DNA of 12,657 nt from Candidatus Coatesiibacteriota bacterium (GTDB lineage Bacteria > Oederibacteriota > CAKKQC01), in assembly GCA_023265785.1 (NCBI GenBank), contig JAHFSL010000027.1, positions 1 to 12,657 of the forward strand, given 5' to 3'. Under the pieces are notes generated by a model. It saw only the letters and a list, made by a program, of their open reading frames with translations, ran no database searches and was not told the DNA's origin. Below are positions 6,462-12,226 of this stretch, one piece after another (positions within the stretch are counted from its first letter, which is position 1; the number at the start of each line of letters is the position of its first letter). Made by a program: the position numbers and the translations under genes.

Positions 6462-7559
6462 ATGGAACTGACCGTCGCCCGCAAGGACTTCGTGGCCGCG
6501 CTCGAAACGGTCGTCAATGTCGTCTCCGCCCGGCCGACCCTCCCCATCCTCGGCAACATCCTGATGGATGTCCGCAAGAAGGACATCGTGCTCACGGCCA
6601 CGGACCTGGAAGTGGGCATTGTCCTGCGGGTTGAGGCCAAGGTGAAGCGCGAAGGACGGCTGACGGTCCCCGCCAAGAAACTCCTTGATGTAGCGCGGGA
6701 ACTCCCGGGGGACGAGGTGAGCGCTGAGGCCGATGCCGCATCGCGGCTCCACCTCAAGGCGGGCGCGGCCGAGATCAAGCTCCTGGGACTGGCGCCCGAC
6801 GAGTTCCCCCAACTGCCGGAGGTCAAGAAGGAGGCCGAGGTCAAGATCCCCTGCGCGACGCTGGCGCGGATGATCGAGATGACCCTCTATGCGGTCTCCA
6901 CCGACGAAACGCGCTATGTCCTGAATGGCGCCTACCTGATCTGGGAGAAGGGCGAACTCAAGATGGTGACGACCGATGGCCGGCGCCTGTCCTACATCCG
7001 CGCGCCGCTGGTCGCCGCCGCGGGCAAGGGCGAGGCGATCGTGCCCACCAAGGCCCTGCAGGAACTCCAGCGGCTGTTCGTGGGCCGCGAGGACGAGGTC
7101 GTCGCCACCGTGGGCGAAGGGTACGCCCGGTTCTCCGCGGGCGATGCGACCCTCACGACCCGGCTGATTGACGGCAACTTCCCCGACTACGAGCAGGTGA
7201 TCCCCAAGGCCCAGGACAAGCATGTGCGCGTCGAGACCGCCGCGTTCCTGTCCGCCGTTCGCCGGGCCTCGCTCATCGCCTCGGACCGCTCCTCATCGGT
7301 CCGGCTGGACGTCAAGAAGGGCCTGCTGACCTTCTCGGCCGCCAGCCACGAACTGGGCGAGACCCGGGAGGATGTGCCGGCCACCTACGAGGGCGAGGCC
7401 CTGTCGGTCGCCTATAACGCCAAATTCCTGCTCGATGTGTTGAAGCACATCAGCACCAAGGAAACCCGGCTGGAGCTGTCCACCGCGCTGGCCCCGGGGG
7501 TGCTCAAACCCGCGGACGACGACACCTATACCTGCGTGGTCATGCCGATCCGGCTGTGA
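6462..7559 (+). CDS. dnaN: DNA polymerase III beta subunit (sliding clamp)
   Basis: This 365-residue protein, the usual clamp length, begins MELTVARKDFVAALETVVNV with SARPTLPILGNIL at about 23-35. It shows the three-domain clamp pattern: LTATDLEVGI near 46-55, then LPDEFPQLP-like LAPDEFPQLP and YVLNGAYLIWE, LIDGNFPDYEQVIP at the second interdomain region, and the C-terminal VVMPIRL typical of DnaN. The homodimeric ring tethers DNA polymerase III to DNA and binds clamp partners through its C-terminal pocket. I use ATG 6462, not the in-frame GTG at 6429, because MELTV is the conserved N-terminus and GGGAG lies 8 nt upstream. The stop overlaps the next gene's GTG by 4 bp. A recF gene, the common downstream neighbour, is absent here. 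Confidence 0.97.
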   Translation: MELTVARKDFVAALETVVNVVSARPTLPILGNILMDVRKKDIVLTATDLEVGIVLRVEAKVKREGRLTVPAKKLLDVARELPGDEVSAEADAASRLHLKAGAAEIKLLGLAPDEFPQLPEVKKEAEVKIPCATLARMIEMTLYAVSTDETRYVLNGAYLIWEKGELKMVTTDGRRLSYIRAPLVAAAGKGEAIVPTKALQELQRLFVGREDEVVATVGEGYARFSAGDATLTTRLIDGNFPDYEQVIPKAQDKHVRVETAAFLSAVRRASLIASDRSSSVRLDVKKGLLTFSAASHELGETREDVPATYEGEALSVAYNAKFLLDVLKHISTKETRLELSTALAPGVLKPADDDTYTCVVMPIRL

Positions 7560-8506
7560 ACCGTGTTACCATGCCCCTGATGAACCGTCGTCTGGTCCTC
7601 GTCGCCGCGGCCCTCCCCTTCCTCGCCGCCGGGTGCCCGTCCTCCTCCACCGTCCAGCACGACAGCGCCCCGGTCCTGGCCGACAAGATCACCGGCCCGC
7701 GCCTGCGGATCGCCATCGTCGAATTCGAGAACAAGACGACCTACGGCCAGCGGTTGGGCAGTGCCTCGGCGGACATCCTGGTGACCGAGCTGGCCAAGAC
7801 CGACCGGTTTATCCTGATCGAGCGCCAGAAGCTCGAGAAGATCATGCAGGAGCAGAAGCTCGGCATGACCGGCGTGGTGGACCCCGATACGGCCGCCAAG
7901 GTCGGCCGGGTCCTGGGCGCCGCGGCCATTGTGACCGGCGCCGTGTCGGAGTTCGGCGTCAAGACCGAGGGCAGTGATGCGCTGATCGCCGAGACCAAGC
8001 GGCAAATCGCCGAAGCCGGCGTGGATGTGCGGATCATTGACGCGGAAACGAGCCAGATCCTCTACGCCGAGTCCGGCCACGGCAAGGCCACCAACGAGAC
8101 CGGCAGTTTTCTGGGATTGGGGTCCCATTCCTCCTACGACGAGGGGCTGGAGGGCAAGGCCCTGCGGGCGGCCATCACCGGGTTCGCCAACAACCTGACC
8201 TCCCGGCTGATGCAGATCCCCTGGTCCTGCCGGATCGCGGACATGGACGGCCCGACCATGTATTTGGACGCGGGGCTCCGTTCCCGGCTGGCCGTGGGCA
8301 CCATCCTCGAGGTTGTGCACCTGGGCGCCGAGATCAAGAGTCCGGCCACCGGGCTGGTCATCGGCCGCAAGGAAGCGGTGCTGGGCAAGGCCCGGGTCAC
8401 CAAGTCGCTGGGCGAGGACGCCTCCCAGGCGTCCATGGTGGAGGGCAACGCCCCCGCCAAGGGCGACCTCTGCCGCATCATCGTGGGAGAGAACAAGGGA
8501 TACTAG
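7556..8506 (+). CDS. CsgG-family lipoprotein with FlgT C-terminal-like domain
   Basis: This predicted exported lipoprotein of up to 316 residues has a signal peptide (NRRLVLVAAALPFLAAGC) with lipobox LAAGC and acylated Cys at residue 27. Residues about 48-222 match the CsgG family: LRIAIVEFENKT, ADILVTELAKTDRFILIERQ, and KVGRVLGAAAIVTGAVSEFG. CsgG forms outer-membrane secretion pores for curli, but many relatives are not curli proteins. Residues about 224-312 resemble the FlgT C-terminal domain (YLDAGLRSRLAVGTILEVVH, then SPATGLVIG and GDLCRIIV); Cys225 and Cys306 could pair. Start choice is open: GTG 7556 overlaps the dnaN stop (GTGA), while ATG 7571 or 7580 gives a tighter signal peptide; none has a clear Shine-Dalgarno, favouring coupling to dnaN. 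No csgA/B/E/F genes are nearby, so curli export is unlikely. Confidence 0.85.
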   Translation: MNRVTMPLMNRRLVLVAAALPFLAAGCPSSSTVQHDSAPVLADKITGPRLRIAIVEFENKTTYGQRLGSASADILVTELAKTDRFILIERQKLEKIMQEQKLGMTGVVDPDTAAKVGRVLGAAAIVTGAVSEFGVKTEGSDALIAETKRQIAEAGVDVRIIDAETSQILYAESGHGKATNETGSFLGLGSHSSYDEGLEGKALRAAITGFANNLTSRLMQIPWSCRIADMDGPTMYLDAGLRSRLAVGTILEVVHLGAEIKSPATGLVIGRKEAVLGKARVTKSLGEDASQASMVEGNAPAKGDLCRIIVGENKGY

Positions 8507-8633
8507 GCCCCGCGCAATTTCGGGAGGTCACCAGCGGCGACGATCAAGTCCCGTGGTGGTCCACTCGAATTCGGCGAGAAAAATGAATCCAGATAGATGC
8601 GAAGTTCACATGTCGATCTGAGGGCAATGTAAC

Positions 8634-9338
8634 ATGAGTAGCAATTCAATCGGTGTGTGGCGGTCACTCGTGTTGGCAACTCTTGTGACCCAGATGGTGC
8701 CCCAGTATGTACTCGCCTGCGAGGTGAAGGTTAAGCACGACGACTTCAAGGGACATACCGTCACTTACGCCCTCGGAGATCCAATTGGATGCGGCGGAAA
8801 TGCATTCAAGCTCGGCTTGCAGCGATTTCAAGACAAAGAGGGGGAACTCTCCTACCAAATATTTTTCTTCTATCACGGGGAAAATTGGCGGTTCATTGAA
8901 ACCGGCGAATCGCTGATAGTCCTGGCGGACGGCACGCGACTGGCACTTACAGCAGCGGGAACGCCGACTCGAAATACCGGAAGCGGGTATGTCTCTGAAA
9001 ATGCAATGTATGAAATTTCCCTGACTGTGCTGAGACAACTTTCCACAGCAATGGAAGTACGGCTTCAACTCAGTTGTGAAAAGGGCGGCAATATGGAGGG
9101 GTGTTTTTCCGAGGCGAATAAGGAGTGTTTGCGAACCTTTCTTGAAACTTATTGTGCTAGCGATAAATTGCCAGCCACCCCTCCTTCTATTTCTGGTCGT
9201 CCGGCATTGAATGGCGACCTTCACGCCACCACCGTGGCTGGAAAGGAAGTGGTGCTCCACGCCAACGGGACATGGGAGTACTCAAAGCCGAAGGCTGGAC
9301 AATCAGTGGACTCAATCGGAAAGAAGAAGGGAAGGTAG
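8634..9338 (+). CDS. Exported cysteine-containing protein of unknown function
   Basis: I do not recognise this 234-residue protein. It begins with a signal peptide (polar n-region, hydrophobic core LVLATLVTQMV, ending YVLAC), so it is probably periplasmic, or possibly a lipoprotein through Cys29, although VLAC is an imperfect lipobox. Cys53, 148, 157, 165 and 174 remain in the mature part; the last four, in SCEKGG, EGCF, KECL and ETYC, suggest a disulfide-bonded subdomain. The C-terminal stretch GKEVVLHANGTWEY (203-216) matches a short beta motif, G-x-x-V-x-L-x-x-N/D-G-T-W, seen at the ends of many exported bacterial proteins. The tail is basic. ATG 8634 has GAGGG 9 nt upstream. Its codon use is much less GC-biased than that of dnaN or csgG, pointing to horizontal acquisition. 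Confidence 0.75.
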   Translation: MSSNSIGVWRSLVLATLVTQMVPQYVLACEVKVKHDDFKGHTVTYALGDPIGCGGNAFKLGLQRFQDKEGELSYQIFFFYHGENWRFIETGESLIVLADGTRLALTAAGTPTRNTGSGYVSENAMYEISLTVLRQLSTAMEVRLQLSCEKGGNMEGCFSEANKECLRTFLETYCASDKLPATPPSISGRPALNGDLHATTVAGKEVVLHANGTWEYSKPKAGQSVDSIGKKKGR

Positions 9339-9490
9339 AAAAAGAGACCATGACAGCCAAGATGCTTTCAACCCGTGCATGGTGCGGAGGGCTGGCGGGA
9401 CTGGTTAGCGCAGTCCGTCGTGGCCGTTCGGTGTGCGGCCTGACATCGGGTGGCCGCAAGGGCTTGTAGACGGATCGCTGAGCTTCGCGC

Positions 9491-9496
9491 TATTCT
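9491..9496 (+). promoter_or_regulatory. Candidate -10 box for the DUF433 antitoxin gene
   Basis: TATTCT lies 19 nt before ATG 9516. The predicted start near 9503 leaves a leader of about 13 nt carrying the AGGAA Shine-Dalgarno. No convincing -35 is seen (TTGTAG at 9464-9469 is 21 bp away). Toxin-antitoxin promoters are usually autoregulated, but no clear operator palindrome is visible. Confidence 0.35.
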
Positions 9497-9515
9497 AAGC
9501 ACAGGAAAAAGAATC

Positions 9516-9761
9516 ATGGAGTCAGGGCAACCGTTCGACCGAATTACAACCGACCCGGCTGTCATGCGCGGGCGTGCGTGTGTCCGGGGCCTGCGCATTA
9601 CCATCTCGCATGTCGTGCAGATGGTCGCCAGCGGGATGACCCCGGTAGACATTGTTCGAGAGCATCCCGATCTTGAGACCGAAGATGTGCGTCAGGCCCT
9701 TGGGTATGCAGCGGCCCTGGCCAATGAGGAGATTCACCCGATCACACCGGTCGGAGCGTGA
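9516..9761 (+). CDS. DUF433 domain antitoxin
   Basis: This 81-residue protein has the DUF433 core: ITTDPAVMRGRACVRGLRIT (residues 10-29), VVQMVASGMTPVDIVREHPDL and VRQALGYAAALANEEI. DUF433 proteins carry a winged-helix-like DNA-binding fold and act as antitoxins for PIN-like DUF5615 toxins, binding the toxin and usually repressing the operon. ATG 9516 is supported by AGGAA about 8 nt upstream and by the family's usual N-terminus; in-frame upstream sequence from 9450 shows no family similarity. The stop overlaps by 4 bp (GTGA, 9758-9761) the start of a DUF5615-like reading frame, the standard order for this pair. Since the toxin is truncated, this antitoxin is probably an orphan that may still bind its own promoter. 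Confidence 0.87.
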   Translation: MESGQPFDRITTDPAVMRGRACVRGLRITISHVVQMVASGMTPVDIVREHPDLETEDVRQALGYAAALANEEIHPITPVGA

Positions 9762-9892
9762 AGTTTCTGGCCGATATGGGCATTGCGGTTTCAGTCGTGT
9801 ATCAATTGAAGGCCCATGGGCACGATGCCATCCACGTATCCCGGTCTCCGGGCCCTCGGTGTACCGATGTCCAGATTGTCGACTCAGTGTAG
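9758..9892 (+). pseudogene. Truncated DUF5615 (PIN-like) toxin remnant
   Basis: GTG 9758 opens a 44-codon frame beginning (M)KFLADMGIAVSVVYQLKAHG and then HDAIHV, which matches the N-terminus of DUF5615 toxins (KFLxDxxxxxxxxxxLxxxGHDAxHV) including the first acidic residue of the PIN-like active site. The frame stops at TAG 9890-9892 after TDVQIVDSV. An intact toxin is usually about 110 residues, continuing through the helix after DEEI and a GRxLxTxDxDF acidic motif. Past the TAG the same frame gives REG and then sequence with no recognisable acidic motif, so more than one lesion is likely. The GTGA overlap with DUF433 shows it was the second gene of a coupled toxin-antitoxin operon. Nuclease activity should be lost. 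Confidence 0.72.
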
Positions 9893-10007
9893 AGGGAGGG
9901 ATTATTGGGGAGAGGGGAGCATGTCCCAATCAGCGACTCGTGCGAGTGGGGTGGGTTGTGCGGAACCAGATTCGTCGCGGACGTACAACGAGGGGGTTGC
10001 TGAAAAC

Positions 10008-10370
10008 CTACTTTAGCGGAATGGCTGGAAGACGCTTCAGAGTCTTGTGCGCGGGGTCCACGGCGATTCCCACCGATTCAAGCGCGGTCACGCCGAGCAA
10101 CGGCTCGGCATTGTCCGGACCAAAAATCACCCTCCCCGCTGTCAGCTCACCCATGAACTCGATGGTGGCAATCCCGAAGGGATATTTTTGAATGGTTCCA
10201 TCGGCAAGTTCGTACGACATCTCCCCTGCCTTCGCAATTCCAATCTTCGCGAGCTCGTTTCCGGGAACCATACTGTCCGTGGCCCCTGTGTCCACGAGAA
10301 AGGCATGCTCATAGGACAGCCCATTTCCCGCGGCCGATTTCAATCGAACAGTCACGTAGGTAAGACCCAT
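10008..10370 (-). CDS. Single-domain retropepsin-like aspartic protease
   Basis: This 120-residue protein carries the clan AA (retropepsin-like) signature. FLVDTGATDSMVP (24-36) holds the catalytic Asp27 in DTGA, YELADGTI (53-60) fits the flap hairpin, and EPLLGVTALESVGIAVDP (89-106) is the hydrophobic-hydrophobic-Gly motif behind the active site. With one DTG motif it should act as a homodimer. No signal peptide or membrane anchor is seen, so it is probably cytoplasmic; substrates are unknown. ATG 10370 lies 6 nt after TATAAT on minus and has no Shine-Dalgarno, so it is predicted to be leaderless. It sits 27 nt downstream of the NlpC/P60 gene in the same direction, but lower GC and its own promoter suggest an independent gene. 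It converges with the toxin-antitoxin remnant. Confidence 0.85.
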   Translation of the reverse strand: MGLTYVTVRLKSAAGNGLSYEHAFLVDTGATDSMVPGNELAKIGIAKAGEMSYELADGTIQKYPFGIATIEFMGELTAGRVIFGPDNAEPLLGVTALESVGIAVDPAHKTLKRLPAIPLK

Positions 10371-10376
10371 GGGAAT

Positions 10377-10382
10377 ATTATA
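10377..10382 (-). promoter_or_regulatory. TATAAT -10 box of the aspartic protease gene
   Basis: The minus strand reads TATAAT exactly 6 nt before ATG 10370, so transcription is expected to begin at or next to the A of the start codon. No TTGACA-like -35 is present at 16-18 bp (TCTTCT at the 17-bp position). The geometry is identical to the starts at 360 and 12139. Confidence 0.6.
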
Positions 10383-10397
10383 CGGCGATCGCGGTCC

Positions 10398-11027
10398 TTA
10401 GAAGATCCGCCGGATGGCGACGCGGCGGGTCGTCCACGCCGGAGCGCTGACCCGGCTGTCCTGGACAACGGGGCGGGGGCCGGAGGTGGTGGCGTGGACA
10501 AACCGGTCGCGGGAAACCGCCATCCCGACATGCGTGATGCGGGCGCGGGGGCGGTCGGGAGGCGCGAAGAAGAGGAGGTCGCTGGCGCGCAGGACTGACC
10601 GCCGGACGGGGTGCATCCGGCGGTCCGCGGCTTGCATCCAGGCGTCGCGCGGCAGATGGATGCCATGGAGCCGGTACAGGAACTGGACGAACCCCGAGCA
10701 GTCGAAGCCGGCCGGCGTGGTGCCACCCCAGAGGTAGCGGACGCCCCGGAAGGCGAGCGCGTGGTGGACGAGGCTCCGGCGGATGGCGGGTGAAAGGCCG
10801 CGGCGGCGGGGCGCGACCGGGGCGAGGAGGGCGGCATCCGCCCAGCCGGGATATCGGTCGTGTAACCCCGCCACGCGGAGCCAGGTCCGGCCCGCCCGGC
10901 GGCGCATGCCCAGCACCCGTGCGCAGTCGCCCAGCCGCAACTGGGTGACGAGCTCCGACCGGGCGGACGGGTCACGGCGCAGGTCCACCGCCGGCCGCGC
11001 GGCGGCGACCAGCGCGCCGGCCTTCAC
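10398..11027 (-). CDS. NlpC/P60 endopeptidase with N-terminal SH3-like domain (YkfC-like)
   Basis: This 209-residue protein is a C40 cysteine peptidase. Residues 1-70 form a bacterial SH3-like domain (RSELVTQLRLGDCARVLG, GWADAALL). The catalytic domain follows, with YLWGGTTPAGFDCSGFVQ (98-115), catalytic Cys110, DLLFF (150-154), His166 in THVGMAV and a third polar residue at His178 in FVHAT. NlpC/P60 enzymes cleave gamma-D-Glu-diamino acid bonds in peptidoglycan peptides. No signal peptide is visible, so it may act on imported murein peptides in the cytoplasm, like Bacillus YkfC. Its GTG start overlaps the epimerase stop by 4 bp (GTGA, 11024-11027), so the two are translationally coupled. Product L-Ala-D-Glu would be the epimerase's substrate, which makes the pair a recycling module. 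Confidence 0.9.
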   Translation of the reverse strand: MKAGALVAAARPAVDLRRDPSARSELVTQLRLGDCARVLGMRRRAGRTWLRVAGLHDRYPGWADAALLAPVAPRRRGLSPAIRRSLVHHALAFRGVRYLWGGTTPAGFDCSGFVQFLYRLHGIHLPRDAWMQAADRRMHPVRRSVLRASDLLFFAPPDRPRARITHVGMAVSRDRFVHATTSGPRPVVQDSRVSAPAWTTRRVAIRRIF

Positions 11028-12139
11028 GCGGGGTCGCCCACGGGATCGTCATCGCGATGGGCGGCCAGGACGGCTTCGTCCACATCACAGCCGAGTCCCG
11101 GCCGGTCGGGGAGCGACTGCCGGCCATCGCGCATCACGGCGCCGCCGCGAAAGACGGGGTCGGCGGTGAGGTCCATCGCCCCGTCCAGGTCCACCCGCGC
11201 CACATTGGCCAGCCCGAGGGCCACGGCCAGCCCCGCCGTGATGCCCAGCCGAGTCTCGATCATGCAGCCCACCATGACCGAGACCCCCGCGGCCTCGGCG
11301 GTCCGGATCATCCACGCGGCGGCCGAGGGGCCCCCGCACTTCTGGAGCTTGACGTTCATCATCCGGAGGCCCGGCATGCCGAAGAGGCGCAGGAGGGAGA
11401 GTGGCGTGGTCACCGCTTCGTCGGCGCACACGGGCACCGGACTGCGGCGGGCCACCTCGCCCAGCGCGCCCAGGTCGTCGGCCGGGACCGGCTGTTCGAA
11501 GAGGGCCACGCCGGACCGCGCGGCGGCATCGGCCAGTGCGAGGGCCCGGGGGACATCGTAGGCCTGGTTGGCGTCGAGCAGGAGCTCGACGGCTGGCCCG
11601 ACGGCGGCGCGGACGGCCTGGATCCGCGCCGACTCCACGGCGGGCTCGGCCGCCACCTTGAGCTTGATCGTCGTGAACCCCTCCGTCACCCGGGCCCGGG
11701 CCGTCGCGACGGTCTCCTCCAGAGTGCCCAATCCGAGGGTGACGCAGGCGGGAATGGTTGGACGCGCCCCGCCCAGCAAGCGGGCCGCCGGGAGTCCCAG
11801 CGCCCGGCCCTTGAGGTCCTGGAGGGCCGTGTCGAGGGCGCACCGGGCCGACGGCAGCGTGGCCAGGTCCCGGTCGAGCAGGGGCCGGTGGACCTCGGTG
11901 TCGAGCGGATCGGCGCCGACCAGGGCCGGCGCGATGCGCGACAGCGCGTGGACGACATCGCCGTACCGCTCGCCCGTGACCTCGCGCACGGGGACGGCCT
12001 CGCCCCATCCGGCCACTCCGGCATCGGTGTCCAGCCGGACATAGACCGCCCGGCAGGCGGTGCGGGTGGCGTAGGCCAGGGCCAGCGGGGTCAGCCGGGG
12101 GATGCGAACGGGAAACAGGGCCGCCCCGGTGATTTTCAC
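11024..12139 (-). CDS. Dipeptide epimerase, L-Ala-D/L-Glu epimerase type (enolase superfamily)
   Basis: From GTG 12139 this is a 371-residue enolase-superfamily protein of the muconate-lactonizing subgroup. It shows the catalytic KLK (159-161), metal ligands in DAN (189), EQP (215) and DE (240), and the second base lysine in NVKLQK (264 or 267). The DLDG at 317-320 corresponds to the DxD motif that binds the dipeptide's amino group in L-Ala-D/L-Glu epimerases, and GCMIET (291-296) lies at the expected place. It probably converts L-Ala-D-Glu to L-Ala-L-Glu during murein peptide use, though related dipeptides are possible. I reject the longer frame from 12184: its extra residues span the promoter and part of a terminator hairpin. 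TATAGT ends 6 nt before the GTG, so the mRNA is predicted leaderless. The downstream endopeptidase gene overlaps by 4 bp. Confidence 0.92.
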   Translation of the reverse strand: MKITGAALFPVRIPRLTPLALAYATRTACRAVYVRLDTDAGVAGWGEAVPVREVTGERYGDVVHALSRIAPALVGADPLDTEVHRPLLDRDLATLPSARCALDTALQDLKGRALGLPAARLLGGARPTIPACVTLGLGTLEETVATARARVTEGFTTIKLKVAAEPAVESARIQAVRAAVGPAVELLLDANQAYDVPRALALADAAARSGVALFEQPVPADDLGALGEVARRSPVPVCADEAVTTPLSLLRLFGMPGLRMMNVKLQKCGGPSAAAWMIRTAEAAGVSVMVGCMIETRLGITAGLAVALGLANVARVDLDGAMDLTADPVFRGGAVMRDGRQSLPDRPGLGCDVDEAVLAAHRDDDPVGDPA

Positions 12140-12145
12140 CCCTTC

Positions 12146-12151
12146 ACTATA
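12146..12151 (-). promoter_or_regulatory. TATAGT -10 box of the epimerase-endopeptidase operon
   Basis: The minus strand reads TATAGT exactly 6 nt (GAAGGG) before GTG 12139. Transcription would start at the GTG. The GAAGGG resembles a Shine-Dalgarno but directly abuts the start codon, too close to work as one. No -35 match is seen; that position overlaps the upstream terminator stem. Confidence 0.55.
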
Positions 12152-12160
12152 TGTCCCCTG

Positions 12161-12200
12161 AAAACACTTCGGCCGGGGAGCCAAAGCGACTCCCCGGCCG
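12161..12200 (-). terminator. Intrinsic-type terminator of the glycine-rich protein gene
   Basis: An 11-bp perfect stem is formed by 12190-12200 and 12170-12180 around a 9-nt loop. On minus it is followed, after 5 nt, by a short T-run (TTTT, 12164-12161). It lies 27 nt after the glycine-rich gene's stop and just upstream of the epimerase promoter, insulating the two units. The T-run is short, so termination may be partial. Confidence 0.7.
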
Positions 12201-12226
12201 TGTGCCTTACCGGACGGACTGGGGGG

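Larger units (their letters stand above)
8507..10390. other. Lower-GC accessory segment between housekeeping genes
   Basis: From just after the CsgG-like gene to before the NlpC/P60 gene, base composition is visibly less GC-rich, with A/T-ending codons (ata, aaa, tat, gaa) rare elsewhere in the window. It holds an orphan exported protein, a toxin-antitoxin remnant and a retropepsin-like protease, separated by non-coding stretches of 115-180 bp. No transposase, integrase, tRNA or clear flanking repeats were seen, so it may be an old insertion or a site of repeated gain and decay. Confidence 0.5.

Noticed and set aside
8583..8621. 12-codon frame before the exported protein gene
   Set aside because: Too short and lacking a ribosome site; no sign of an attenuator.
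9350..9469. 39-codon frame after the exported protein gene (MTAKMLSTRAWCGG start)
   Set aside because: No recognisable family, weak ribosome site, and Arg/Gly-rich end; may be a gene fragment but cannot be supported.
9652..10191. 179-codon plus frame spanning the toxin remnant and the protease gene
   Set aside because: No domain similarity; it crosses the true DUF433 end and the antisense of the aspartic protease.
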